DNA of 62,817 bases, from assembly GCA_019307135.1 (NCBI GenBank), contig JAFDKF010000011.1:1-62817 (forward strand), in the 5' to 3' direction. Position numbers and translations under genes: made by a program. Positions within the stretch are counted from its first letter, which is position 1; the number at the start of each line of letters is the position of its first letter. Below, piece by piece: positions 31,509-40,414 of the stretch. Origin of the DNA: Deltaproteobacteria bacterium (GTDB lineage Bacteria; Desulfobacterota; Desulfobacteria; Desulfobacterales; C00003060). The notes beneath the pieces are model-generated. The model had not been told where the DNA came from. It made no database searches and worked only from the letters and a program-made list of their open reading frames with translations.

Positions 31509-32579
31509 ATGCAATTCATCAAACCTGACATAGACATTGATTTTATAGGAAAAAGAAAAATCGCCTTTGTAGGATCCCTGATCCTGATCGCCACCAGCAT
31601 TATCTCGCTGACAATAAAAGGGGGGCCCAGATACGGGATCGATTTCGCTGGCGGGACCTTGGTTCAGGTCAAGTTCTCAGAAGAAATTGAGCCCCAGGCC
31701 GTCAGGAACGCTCTCGGATCTATGGATCTCGGTATCACTTCGATTCAGGGGTTTGGAAAAAAGAAAGAGCATGAATTCTTGATCAGGGCAGCTAAATCGA
31801 CCGAGGCACTGGAGAGTCTTGCCTCTGGGGTCAAACAGACGCTTGAGACTGCATATCCCCAAAACAAGGCGGAAGTGCGTCGTGTGGAGATGGTGGGCCC
31901 TCAGGTGGGAAAAGACCTTAGGGAAAAAGCCCTTTTAGCCATGTTTTCTGCTCTTCTCTTTATTGTGGTTTACATCTCAGGTCGGTTTGGACTCAAATGG
32001 ATGGTGAGCATCATCATGGCTTCGTGCCTGTTTCTAGCCCTTTTCGTAGTTACCAGATTTGGTGTGAGCATCCCGTTTCTGATTCTGATCGCGGTACTGG
32101 TCACCCTAACACTCAGTTTCTATTTGAAGCTGAGATTCGCTATGGGGGCTATTGTGGCCTTGATACACGATGTCGTTATTACTGTCGGGGTCTTCTCCCT
32201 GACGAACAAAGAATTTACACTTCCGATTATTGCGGCCCTTTTAACCATCATAGGCTATTCCCTGAATGACACGATCATTGTGTTTGACCGTATCCGAGAA
32301 AACTCCCGCAAATATCACCGGCAACCTTATGAACTGATCATAAACCGGAGCATCAACGAAACCTTGAGCCGCACCCTGCTCACAACCTTGACCACCTTGG
32401 TAGTGGTCGTAGCTCTATTTGTACTCGGAGGAGGCATCATCCACGATTTCGCCTTTGCCCTGATTATTGGCGTTATCGTAGGGACCTATTCGTCGGTTTA
32501 CGTTGCAAGCCCTGTTCTGATTATCTGGCAGCAAGCCATGAAAAAACCCATAGGCAAGAAAAGGCCAAGACGGCGATGA
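31509..32579 (+). CDS. secF: protein translocase subunit SecF
   Basis: Partner of SecD in the SecDF-YajC complex. The 356 residues have six membrane helices, with GIDFAGGTLVQVKF after the first and IGYSLNDTIIVFDRIREN in the fourth region. It is somewhat longer than E. coli SecF, with a hydrophobic insertion around residues 165-205. The nearest SD-like AAGGAA is 16 bases before the ATG. Family A arrays lie on both sides. Confidence 0.95.
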   Translation: MQFIKPDIDIDFIGKRKIAFVGSLILIATSIISLTIKGGPRYGIDFAGGTLVQVKFSEEIEPQAVRNALGSMDLGITSIQGFGKKKEHEFLIRAAKSTEALESLASGVKQTLETAYPQNKAEVRRVEMVGPQVGKDLREKALLAMFSALLFIVVYISGRFGLKWMVSIIMASCLFLALFVVTRFGVSIPFLILIAVLVTLTLSFYLKLRFAMGAIVALIHDVVITVGVFSLTNKEFTLPIIAALLTIIGYSLNDTIIVFDRIRENSRKYHRQPYELIINRSINETLSRTLLTTLTTLVVVVALFVLGGGIIHDFAFALIIGVIVGTYSSVYVASPVLIIWQQAMKKPIGKKRPRRR

Positions 32580-32581
32580 CC

Positions 32582-32771
32582 AAAGAAGTGCCTAAAATTC
32601 GAAGTGCCTAAAATGCCTAAAGTTGCCGACTTCGCCATAACAGCCCTGGCTACGACGGCTGAACATGTGTGCGGCATTGTAGCTACCTGGCAAGCCAGGC
32701 GTTGGCAGGCGGGGGCGTGCACATTAACTTTAGCTCACTTTAGGCACTTTAGCTCACTTTAGTTCACTTTC
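32582..32771. repeat. family A inverted array (copy 3)
   Basis: GTGCCTAAA words, then a centre that includes GCCGACTTCGCCATAACAGCC and GGCTACGACGGCTG (shared with the structure at 39182), then TTTAGCTCACTTTAGGCAC. It starts five bases after the secF stop and ends beside the cpoB start. Confidence 0.88.
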
Positions 32772-32778
32772 ATTTTTC

Positions 32779-33630
32779 ATGACTAAGCAACTAATTCCTA
32801 AATCCGCATTCCGCATTCCGCATTCCGCATTCCTATGTCTTTCTATCGCCATGCTTCTTCTGGTCGGATTATCGGCCTGTGCTTCAGTCATAAGGCCCGA
32901 AGAAGACCCCCAGATCGTGGTACTCCAACAGGAATTGAACAGGATTGAAAAATTGGATTCTGCCACCAGAAAAAAGGTAGAAGATATCCATGACCTTGTC
33001 TTGGCGATCCAGGCCAAAGTCGATACCCTTCAAGAAAACCTTGACGAGTTGATTGGCCGACCCCTGCCCCAATCTCCGGTCACCGTGCTCCCCCCAAAGA
33101 CTCCAGAGGCTCCAATACCCAAGGGAGACGTCGAGATTCCAGAGACCAAGGTCGAAGTTGGGCCAGTGCCTGAGAAGGGGATCCCCGGAGCGAAGCTAAA
33201 AAAAGCCAGCGTATCTCCAAAGCTATCCCCTGAACGTCAATATGAGAAGGCATATGAAGCCTATGCAAAACACCATTTTGATGAAGCTATGGCCCTGTTT
33301 AAGAAGTTCTTGCAGCGCTATCCCAAACATGATCTTGCTGACAACGCCCAGTACTGGATTGGGGAAGCCTATTATGACATGGAGGACTACCCCAATGCGA
33401 TACTTGCCTTCAAGGAGGTTGTGACACTTTATGCAGAGCGAAGCAAGGCTCCTGATGCCCTGCTCAAAATCGGCTATTCTTATGTGGCCCTTGACGATCC
33501 AGCAAACGCTCGCATCTACTTTAAGAGAGTCATAAAGAACTACCCCTTTAGCCAAGCAGAAGCCAAGGCACGGGCCAAGCTCAAAGAACTCGAAAACCTT
33601 CCCTACTTCCCTTCCACTGAAAACCCTTGA
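32779..33630 (+). CDS. cpoB: Tol-Pal associated lipoprotein, CpoB/YbgF-like
   Basis: Periplasmic TPR protein that links outer-membrane constriction and peptidoglycan synthesis. 283 residues: signal with lipobox LSAC (cysteine about residue 34), a coiled-coil segment (IVVLQQELNRIEKL), a proline-rich linker, and TPR repeats (YEKAYEAYAKHHFDEAMALF, YWIGEAYYDMEDYPNAILAF). Residues 9-18 of the signal are read from the CCGCATT x4 array, so the signal n-region is repeat-derived unless translation starts at the internal ATG before LLLVGL. No tol or pal genes adjoin. Confidence 0.82.
   Translation: MTKQLIPKSAFRIPHSAFLCLSIAMLLLVGLSACASVIRPEEDPQIVVLQQELNRIEKLDSATRKKVEDIHDLVLAIQAKVDTLQENLDELIGRPLPQSPVTVLPPKTPEAPIPKGDVEIPETKVEVGPVPEKGIPGAKLKKASVSPKLSPERQYEKAYEAYAKHHFDEAMALFKKFLQRYPKHDLADNAQYWIGEAYYDMEDYPNAILAFKEVVTLYAERSKAPDALLKIGYSYVALDDPANARIYFKRVIKNYPFSQAEAKARAKLKELENLPYFPSTENP
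32804..32831. repeat. heptanucleotide array CCGCATT x4 in the cpoB leader
   Basis: Four perfect tandem units that encode RIPHSAF-type residues in the signal peptide of the lipoprotein gene. Confidence 0.9.
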
Positions 33631-33679
33631 CACAGCCATCCGCTTATTCGTATAGGGGCCATGCTTTGTTTGGTTCGTT

Positions 33680-33801
33680 GGGTTCATTGAGTTTATCGGG
33701 TTTATTGGGTTTATTGGGTAAACTCAATAGACACAACAAACACAACAAACACAACAAACACAACAAACACAACAAACACAACAAACACAACAAACACAAA
33801 C
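33680..33801. repeat. ACAACAAAC 9-mer array at the dprA start
   Basis: Seven perfect ACAACAAAC units (33733-33795) plus ACAAAC run directly into the dprA ATG. To the left lie GGGTTTATT words and GGTTCGTTGGGTTCATTG. There is no SD between array and ATG. Confidence 0.92.
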
Positions 33802-34893
33802 ATGGAACCACTGATCTACTGGCTCGGCCTAAAGACCGTTCCAGGCGTGGGTAACCGCCTGTTTCTGCACCTTATTCAGCACTTCGGGGGTCCCGAAAAG
33901 GTTTTCTCGGCCTCAAAACGAGAACTCTTGCACGTAGAAGGGGTTAATGATCGTCTGGCATCGGTCATTCAAGGCTACAAGATTCCCAAAGAGGTTCAAG
34001 AGGACCAGGCCCTTGCCAAGAAGAATGGAGTCAGGATCATCACCTTTTCAGATCCTAACTACCCTACCCTCCTGCGCCACGTACACGATCCCCCTCCTGT
34101 GCTTTATGTGTGCGGCAGACTAAACCCAGACAGCCTGAACATTGCGATTGTGGGGTCGCGAAATGCCACATCTTACGGTCACACCGTAACCGAACGTCTG
34201 AGTGGTGGTCTGGCCCGACGCGGCTTTACCGTGGTGAGTGGAATGGCACGCGGCATTGACGCTGCTGCCCACATAGGGGCACTAACTGCCGGGGGCAAAA
34301 CAATCGCTGTGCTGGGATGCGGCCTGGGTACTGTATACCCGGCTGAAAACAAGAGCCTGTTTCACCGAATTGCCGAAAGCGGGGCAGTCATCTCAGAATT
34401 TCCGTTTCTGACCCCGCCCGAAGCTCACAACTTCCCGGTACGAAACCGGATCATCAGTGGTCTGGCCGTTGGCACGGTCATTGTAGAAGCCACCCACAGA
34501 AGTGGCAGTCTCATCACAGCGCGTCTTGCGGCCGAGCAGGGACGTGAGGTATTTGCCGTGCCAGGCAGTATTACCTCCTTTAAGAGTATGGGCACCCATG
34601 GGTTGATCAAGCAGGGTGCAAAGCTCGTGGAGCATGTGGATGATATCGTTCAGGAGTTAAACATCGCCCAGCCATTGCCGTCTATGGATACCAGGGAAAA
34701 GCCGACCATGTCACTGACACCGGAAGAGAAAAAAATCATAGATGAACTGAGTCCTTATCCGGTGCATATTGACAAGTTGGTTCGACACCTGTCACTTTCA
34801 GCAGCACAGGTCTCAAGCCTCCTTTTACAGTTGGAGTTAAAGGGCCTGGTGACGCAAAGCCCTGGCAAGCTTTTTGCCAGGTGTGAACCCTGA
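33802..34893 (+). CDS. dprA: DNA-processing protein DprA
   Basis: Cytoplasmic protein that protects incoming single-stranded DNA and loads RecA during transformation. The 363 residues have an N-terminal helical domain, the extended Rossmann fold with GSRNATSYGHTVTERL and SGMARGIDAAAHIGAL, and a C-terminal winged-helix (LSPYPVHIDKLVRHL). Complete. Precedes topA, a common neighbour of dprA. Confidence 0.96.
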   Translation: MEPLIYWLGLKTVPGVGNRLFLHLIQHFGGPEKVFSASKRELLHVEGVNDRLASVIQGYKIPKEVQEDQALAKKNGVRIITFSDPNYPTLLRHVHDPPPVLYVCGRLNPDSLNIAIVGSRNATSYGHTVTERLSGGLARRGFTVVSGMARGIDAAAHIGALTAGGKTIAVLGCGLGTVYPAENKSLFHRIAESGAVISEFPFLTPPEAHNFPVRNRIISGLAVGTVIVEATHRSGSLITARLAAEQGREVFAVPGSITSFKSMGTHGLIKQGAKLVEHVDDIVQELNIAQPLPSMDTREKPTMSLTPEEKKIIDELSPYPVHIDKLVRHLSLSAAQVSSLLLQLELKGLVTQSPGKLFARCEP

Positions 34894-34915
34894 CCCGGAT
34901 AAACCGGAACCAAAA

Positions 34916-35054
34916 AGAAGTGCCTAAAGTGAACTAAAGTGCCTAAAGTGAGCTAAAGTTAATGTGCACGCCTTCGGCGTGGTCATTCTTAAAAACACGT
35001 TGCGCTGAAAGCGCATTCCTCAACTTTAGGCACTTTAGGCACTTTAGCTCACTT
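34916..35054. repeat. family A inverted array (copy 4)
   Basis: The arms are as in copy 2 and the centre (GTTAATGTGCACGCCTTCGG...CGCATTCCTCAAC) is its near-exact reverse complement, so copies 2 and 4 are the same element inserted or flipped in opposite directions. Confidence 0.9.
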
Positions 35055-35140
35055 ATTGTTGAACAGGGCAACATATTTTCTGCCAGAAAAAACACGAATT
35101 TTACTAAGGAACTAATCCGAACCGTAGAAAGGATACCCCT

Positions 35141-37417
35141 TTGAGCAAATCCCTTGTTGTTGTTGAGTCGCCCACTAAGATCAGAACCCTGAAGAAGTAT
35201 CTTGGCCATAATTTTGATGTAGCCGCAACCGTAGGCCACATCAAGGATCTGCCGGTGAGGGAGCTTGGCGTTTCCATAGAACACGGATTCAGGCCCCAGT
35301 ACACAACCGTCCAGGGCAAAGAAAAGGTGATTCGTGCCCTGAAAAAGGCAGCCGGCAACCTGAACGATATCTACCTGGCACCAGACCCGGACCGGGAAGG
35401 TGAGGCCATAGCATGGCACACGGCAGAGGTCCTCAAGAAAAAAGGGCGCAGGTTTCACCGTGTCCTATTTCATGAGCTGACGCAAAACGCCATACGTGCT
35501 GCAATGGCCTCCCCTCAGCAGTTAGACAAGCACAGGTTTGAGTCGCAGCAGGCGAGGAGGATCCTGGATCGACTGGTGGGCTATCAGATTTCCCCTATTC
35601 TGTGGCAAAAGGTTCTACGGGGCTTAAGTGCGGGCCGTGTTCAGTCGGTAGCAGTTTGCATGATCTGTGTACGTGAAAGGGAAATCCATGCCTTTCAACC
35701 CGAAGAGTATTGGAGCATCACCGGACAGCTTGAAGGCGAGTCCCCCCCGCCTTTTCTCGCCAAGCTCATCAAGAAGCATAACAAGAAGCTTCGCATTCCG
35801 GACGAAAAAGCATCTCAGGCCATCCTCAAAGATCTTGCAAAGGCCTGTTTCAAGGTGGAAAAGGTCGCCCGGAAGACCCAGAAGAGAAATCCTCTCCCCC
35901 CTTTTACTACCAGCAAACTCCAGCAGGAGGCGATTCGAAGGCTGGGATTTTCTGCCAGAAAGACCATGACGGTCGCCCAGCAGCTTTACGAGGGCCTCGA
36001 ACTCCGTTCCCGAGAGCCAGTAGGTCTCATTACTTATATGCGAACCGACTCTACCCGTATCGCCCAGGAAGCGATTGATGAAGCCCGACAGCTGATCGAA
36101 AAACAATTCGGCCAAGCATACCTGCCAGACAAACCCCGCGTGTTCAAGAACAAAAAAAAGGTGCAAGACGCCCATGAGGCCATACGCCCCACCTCGGTGT
36201 TTCGCAAGCCAAAAGATGTCGCCCAGTTCCTTTCCAGGGACCAGTTGGCCCTCTACGAATTGATCTGGCAGCGTTTTGTGGCCTGCCAGATGAAATCGGC
36301 CCTTTTTGATCGGACTTCGGTGACTATTTCGGCCGGGCCATACATTTTTCAGGCCTCCGGTTCGGTGGTGCGTTTCCCCGGCTTTATTGCCCTGTATACC
36401 TCGTCAAATGGGAGCCAGAGTCCATCAGAGAATAAGGAAACCCTGCCACCTTTGTCTGACGGGATGGTCTTGAAATGCCATCGACTCGAACCAAAGCAGC
36501 ATTTTACTCAACCGCCCCCGCGGTTTTCCGAAGCATCCCTTGTCAAAGAGCTTGAAGAAAACGGTATCGGAAGACCGAGCACCTATGCAACGATCCTGAC
36601 CACCATCAGGCAAAAGGGATACGTAGACTTGGTCAAGGGTTTTTTCAGGCCAAGCGAACTCGGTTTTATCGTTAATGATCTCTTGATGGAGAGTTTTCCG
36701 GACATCTTAAATGTCGATTTTACCGCGCGCATGGAGGACAATCTGGACAAAATCGAGGAAGGCGAGATCGATGCAATTGCTGTGCTGGAAGGTTTTTATG
36801 ACTCATTCAAGAAGGACCTGGAGCGGGCAGCAAAGGAAATGCGCGGTGTCAAAGGCAATGGTTTGGCCGTTGATCTAGACTGCCCGGCATGTGGTCAACC
36901 ACTCAGGATCAAAGTTGGAAAGAATGGACCATTCCTCGCCTGTTCAGGCTACCCGAATTGCAAGTTTACAGGCAATTACACCCGCAATGAAAAGGGGCAG
37001 ATTGAGATCGAACAACCAGCCGCGGAACAGCCTACGAATGAAATATGCGAAAAATGCGGAAACCCAATGATACAGAAACAGGGGCGTTTTGGCCCGTTCC
37101 TGGCGTGCTCGGCTTACCCGGCCTGCAAGAACACCCGCTCCCTGAACGCAAAAGCCACGTCGAAACCCGAACCTACTGGTGTCAAGTGCCCCGAGACAGG
37201 ATGCGATGGCGAGCTTGTTGTGAGAAGATCAAAGCGAGGTAAGCTTTTTTATGGTTGCACCCGTTATCCGAGCTGCACCTTTGCCATCTGGGACAAACCT
37301 GTACCCGTCATCTGTCCCAAATGTAATGCGCCTTTTCTGGTGGAACGATCTACCAAGAAGGAGGGGCCACATCTCAGGTGTCTCAATAAGGAATGCTCTT
37401 ACAAAGAATCTCTGTAA
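35141..37417 (+). CDS. topA: DNA topoisomerase I (type IA)
   Basis: Relaxes negative supercoils through a 5'-phosphotyrosine intermediate. From a TTG with AGAAAGGA upstream there are 758 residues: the TOPRIM domain (LVVVESPTKIRTLKKYLG; PDPDREGEAIAWH near 81-93), the catalytic tyrosine in GLITYMRTDSTR (Y299), and four C-terminal zinc-ribbon modules with CXXC pairs (CPACGQPL, CEKCGNPM, CPETGCDGE, CPKCNAPF). Complete. Confidence 0.97.
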   Translation: MSKSLVVVESPTKIRTLKKYLGHNFDVAATVGHIKDLPVRELGVSIEHGFRPQYTTVQGKEKVIRALKKAAGNLNDIYLAPDPDREGEAIAWHTAEVLKKKGRRFHRVLFHELTQNAIRAAMASPQQLDKHRFESQQARRILDRLVGYQISPILWQKVLRGLSAGRVQSVAVCMICVREREIHAFQPEEYWSITGQLEGESPPPFLAKLIKKHNKKLRIPDEKASQAILKDLAKACFKVEKVARKTQKRNPLPPFTTSKLQQEAIRRLGFSARKTMTVAQQLYEGLELRSREPVGLITYMRTDSTRIAQEAIDEARQLIEKQFGQAYLPDKPRVFKNKKKVQDAHEAIRPTSVFRKPKDVAQFLSRDQLALYELIWQRFVACQMKSALFDRTSVTISAGPYIFQASGSVVRFPGFIALYTSSNGSQSPSENKETLPPLSDGMVLKCHRLEPKQHFTQPPPRFSEASLVKELEENGIGRPSTYATILTTIRQKGYVDLVKGFFRPSELGFIVNDLLMESFPDILNVDFTARMEDNLDKIEEGEIDAIAVLEGFYDSFKKDLERAAKEMRGVKGNGLAVDLDCPACGQPLRIKVGKNGPFLACSGYPNCKFTGNYTRNEKGQIEIEQPAAEQPTNEICEKCGNPMIQKQGRFGPFLACSAYPACKNTRSLNAKATSKPEPTGVKCPETGCDGELVVRRSKRGKLFYGCTRYPSCTFAIWDKPVPVICPKCNAPFLVERSTKKEGPHLRCLNKECSYKESL

Positions 37418-37474
37418 CCGTTCACGGAAAAACCGAAAAGCTCCAATGCTCCATCACTCCAATACTCCATTTTC

Positions 37475-37814
37475 GGCATCCTTCATTCTTGATGGTCTCG
37501 TAAAAAGTCCAAATTAGACGGCAAAGTAAAAAGCTCCAAATTCAAGGCGCGCAAATCCTGAGGAATGAGGCGTACTTATGGTACGCCGCAGTGACGAGGG
37601 ATAATGCGGGCGCCAAGAAATAAATTCTTTTGTTCGTGCTTTTTGGTGTCAGGTGTACTTTTTGGTGTCGGGTGTCAGGTTTCAGGTGTCAGGTGCAAGA
37701 AACACTGAAACCTGAACACTGAAACCTGAAACCCCAAACCTGAAACCTGAAACCCCAAACCAGGAGTGCTGAAAAAAAAGTGTAAACTACTTTCTGGCGA
37801 AAATGAAGGATGTC
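37475..37814. repeat. TIR element with nested insertion (copy 3)
   Basis: The left end GGCATCCTTCATTC and the right end AATGAAGGATG match copy 1, in the same orientation. After 18 bases the sequence switches to a 118-bp block (GGTCTCGTAAAAAGTCC ... GACGAGGGATA) and then returns to the element at GCGGGCGCCAAGA. The block carries the AGGCGTAC/GTACGCC core seen in other palindromic units, including the one at the window's right edge. Confidence 0.85.
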
Positions 37815-37822
37815 CCACTTTC

Positions 37823-38005
37823 CTATTGAAGATGAAATGTCCTTCTCCGATCCACACCGCTTCTCTGTTCCAGACCACTTCTCCGGTCCAAGCCGCTTCT
37901 CCGGTCCGCGCTGGTTCGTCTTTCCGGTATGTACCTACTATAGGAAAACTCTCTTCGATCAATCCCTGAACGTCTTCCTCCGTTGTCCAGTGGTCTATGC
38001 TCCAT
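37823..38005 (-). CDS. small arginine-rich DRR-repeat protein
   Basis: A 60-residue protein with GGGAGG eight bases before its ATG. It contains repeated RRSG-DRR units (GGRRSGIDRREFSYSRYIPE, RRTSADRRSGLDRRSGL, RSGVDRRR) with no signal or membrane helix and a strongly basic/acidic alternating character. I have seen this motif in small proteins and tails of Desulfobacterota, but no role is known. The clear ribosome site and sequence pattern make it a real gene rather than repeat read-through, although its C-terminus ends nine bases from the TIR element. Confidence 0.68.
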   Translation of the reverse strand: MEHRPLDNGGRRSGIDRREFSYSRYIPERRTSADRRSGLDRRSGLEQRSGVDRRRTFHLQ

Positions 38006-38089
38006 ATTGATCCCTCCCAGATGTGCTTTTGCATAATTTGTATAAATAGATAGTATAGAAATTTCCTTTTGCTGCCTTGCAGGTATTCG

Positions 38090-38460
38090 TCAAAGGGTTG
38101 CCCTGGCGCGAAAGATCGTAGGGGCGGGTTTATCCCGCCCGAATGACAGGCGGCGTAAAGCCGACCCTACCTGCCCGCCACCTGCCCGCCATTGCCACGT
38201 ATGCCGGCGTTTGGGCTGTATGCTGTGCCTGGCGATGGCAGGCGGGTCGCGAGCGCTCAGGCGAGGCGGGCGGGCGTAGGGGCGGCCCGCCCTGCCTGCC
38301 CTGGCGCGACAGGAAAAGAGGGACCGCAGTCTTTCAACATCCCGGTCTGGGCCAGGGGCGCGACAGAAGCTGGACAATGCCCCGGAGAGAAAAACCCGGT
38401 CTGGGCCAGGGGTTTATCCCGCCCGGCTGGCACTGGCGGGCAGGTAGACCGTAGACGTTA
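38090..38460. repeat. GC-rich composite repeat (family F, copy 2)
   Basis: Shares blocks with 5515-5815: GCCCGCCATTGCCA...GATGGCAGGCGGG in the same orientation and two ACCCGGTCTGGGCC-type blocks in the opposite orientation, plus GGGGCGGGTTTATCCCGCC. Open frames through it are artefacts. Confidence 0.78.
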
Positions 38461-38512
38461 ACCTGTGTTTGCTTAGATCATGACATGAAAACATCGTGCC
38501 AAGTTAAGGGGT

Positions 38513-38598
38513 TCGCACAGTTTCTCTTATATTCTAGATAGTTACATAAAATCGCACAAGGAACAATATACAAAAATTTGGGTAATAAAAGTCGCACA
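38513..38598 (+). promoter_or_regulatory. three direct repeats TCGCACA upstream of the receiver gene
   Basis: TCGCACA occurs at 38513-38519, 38552-38558 and 38592-38598, with start-to-start spacing of 39 and 40 bases, close to four helical turns. They lie 70-155 bases upstream of the -35 element at 38668, where activator or repressor sites would be expected. Confidence 0.45.
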
Positions 38599-38667
38599 TT
38601 GAGAAAAGAAATGCCACTTTTTTGGAAAAAAATACCACCTGAAGAAAAAACCTGTGTTAGAAATAGG

Positions 38668-38695
38668 TTGACGAGGGGCATCTATGTGGTATAAT
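38668..38695 (+). promoter_or_regulatory. sigma-70 promoter of the receiver gene
   Basis: TTGACG (38668-38673) and TATAAT (38690-38695) with a 16-base spacer. The start point would be near 38702, giving an 80-base leader to the ATG at 38782. Confidence 0.7.
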
Positions 38696-38781
38696 TTTAT
38701 ATATTTTACTAACATGTTAGGAATTTCTGGACTCATTTATGCCCACTTTGGTGCGCTTACCTTCAACAACGCAGGGGACCC

Positions 38782-39162
38782 ATGGAGCAAGGTAGAGAGA
38801 CGCCACGAAAAATTTTGGTTGTGGATAACGACGAGAAATTGCTGTCGATTATCCTTGAGTACCTGCAACTTTGTCATTATCAGGTCACAACGGCAGCCAC
38901 AGGCCTTGATGCCCTCCGACTTTTGCGCTCAGAAAACTACCATGTCCTTCTGACAGATATCGTCATGCCTGACATCAGCGGCCTTGGCCTTATAGAAATT
39001 AGCCGGAAGGAGTTCCCCGGGTTACCTGTTATTGCCATGACGGGTTATGGCAAACAGGTAAGAGATCTTACCACCGAAAGGTCTCCTGATTATTATTTGG
39101 AAAAACCTTTTAATTTGAATGAGTTGTCAAGAGTTATAGAATCTGTCTTGCAGATAAAATAG
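38782..39162 (+). CDS. single-domain response regulator receiver
   Basis: A 126-residue CheY-like receiver: acidic cluster VVDNDE near 14-18, phospho-accepting aspartate in LLTDIVMP (about residue 59), switch threonine in AMTGYG and the lysine in YLEKPFN. No output domain is attached. It lies upstream of a sigma-54 activator that lacks a receiver, so it may be its phosphorylation-dependent partner, or a split version of a two-domain regulator. No histidine kinase is in the window. Confidence 0.9.
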   Translation: MEQGRETPRKILVVDNDEKLLSIILEYLQLCHYQVTTAATGLDALRLLRSENYHVLLTDIVMPDISGLGLIEISRKEFPGLPVIAMTGYGKQVRDLTTERSPDYYLEKPFNLNELSRVIESVLQIK

Positions 39163-39181
39163 CTTCGCGATTTTATATAAC

Positions 39182-39272
39182 GCGGCGCCGACTTCGCCAT
39201 AGTAGCCCTTTCAGCCGTCGTAGCCAAGGCTACTATGGCGAAGTCGGCGGCTACGACGGCTGAATGCGCCGC
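39182..39272. repeat. interleaved inverted repeats X-Y-X'-Y'
   Basis: A 21-base sequence at 39187-39207 (ACTTCGCCATAGTAGCC at its 3' part) is perfectly complementary to 39228-39248. Its loop contains CAGCCGTCGTAGCC (39212-39225), which is perfectly complementary to GGCTACGACGGCTG (39249-39262). GCGGCGC/GCGCCGC close the outside. It lies just after the receiver gene. Confidence 0.85.
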
Positions 39273-39350
39273 TCAAAAAAAGGAAATTCCGTCTGAGTAG
39301 TTACCAAACAAATTCATTTTAAATTTTAGGCACTTTAGCTCACTTGCACC

Positions 39351-40388
39351 TTGGCTGATATTGATATGGATGTATGTGATCGAATTATTGTTGGAAACAG
39401 CCCTCCTATCCTACGAGTTAAGGAACTGATCCGTCAGGTTGCCAATAGCGATTTGAACGTCGTCCTGTGCGGTGAAAGTGGTGTTGGCAAAGAACTGGTA
39501 GCCCAGGCGCTCCACCTTTCCTCTAATCGCAAGGACAAGCCTTTTGTCAAAGTCAACTGTGCCGCCATTCCCAATGAGCTTCTTGAAAGTGAGCTGTTTG
39601 GCTATGAAAGGGGGGCTTTTACTGGCGCGGACCAGACAAAGCTCGGTAAGTTCGAGCTGGCCCACAACGGTACTATTCTGTTGGACGAAATTGGTGATAT
39701 GCCCCTTGTACTACAATCGAAAATGCTTCAGGTCTTGCAGGATCTTCAGTTTTCGCGCCTGGGCGCAAAAAGCGATGTGAAGGTCAACTGCTGGGTCCTG
39801 GCTGCCACCAACCACGACCTTGAACAGGACGTCAGAAACCGCCTGTTTCGAGAAGACCTTTACTACCGGCTGAACATTATCAGCATGTTCATCCCCCCTC
39901 TCAGGGAAAGGCCAGAAGACATCGACCTGTTCATTGATTACTTTGCCGGGCAGTTTGCCCAAAAGATCGAAAGTCCGGTCTTTGAATTCAGCGTGGATGT
40001 GCGGAATTTCTTTCGCCAGTATTCCTGGCCCGGCAACGTCCGAGAGCTGAAGAACCTGGTGGAACGCTTAATGCTGTTAGGAGATTGGCAAACTGTAGAG
40101 GAAGAGCTGCTGGCCAGGGAAACAAGACGGATCAATGGTCATGAACTGACTACCCACCCTTCGCCCCCCACGCCTGACAATCTCAATAGCGAGAAGCGGG
40201 CGAAAAAGAAATTCCCCTGCTTGAAAGAGGTCAAGAAGAAAGCCGTCCTCAAAGCCGAAGGTAAGCTGATCAGCGAAGTTCTCAGAGAAACAGGCTGGAA
40301 TCGAAAGCGGGCAGCTGAAATTCTGCAAATCAGCTATAAAGCGCTCCTTTATAAGATCAAGGAGCTTAACCTCCGTCGCGAGGAATAG
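39351..40388 (+). CDS. sigma-54 dependent activator without receiver domain (1)
   Basis: AAA+ enhancer-binding protein that remodels sigma-54 RNA polymerase. The 345 residues begin directly with the AAA+ domain: Walker A GESGVGKE near 40, the GAFTGA loop in YERGAFTGADQ near 87-95, Walker B ILLDEIGDMP, sensor arginines in LFREDLYYRLN, and a C-terminal Fis-type helix-turn-helix (GWNRKRAAEILQISYKALLY). With no N-terminal control domain it may be regulated in trans by the receiver upstream. The TTG start is uncertain; a family A fragment abuts it. Confidence 0.92.
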   Translation: MADIDMDVCDRIIVGNSPPILRVKELIRQVANSDLNVVLCGESGVGKELVAQALHLSSNRKDKPFVKVNCAAIPNELLESELFGYERGAFTGADQTKLGKFELAHNGTILLDEIGDMPLVLQSKMLQVLQDLQFSRLGAKSDVKVNCWVLAATNHDLEQDVRNRLFREDLYYRLNIISMFIPPLRERPEDIDLFIDYFAGQFAQKIESPVFEFSVDVRNFFRQYSWPGNVRELKNLVERLMLLGDWQTVEEELLARETRRINGHELTTHPSPPTPDNLNSEKRAKKKFPCLKEVKKKAVLKAEGKLISEVLRETGWNRKRAAEILQISYKALLYKIKELNLRREE

Positions 40389-40414
40389 AAGATTAATTGT
40401 ATAGCCCTATTTCC

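Noticed and set aside
38684..38953. Alternative ORF of 89 codons overlapping the receiver gene start
   Set aside because: Its first codons overlap the -10 region and the receiver frame has clear family motifs.
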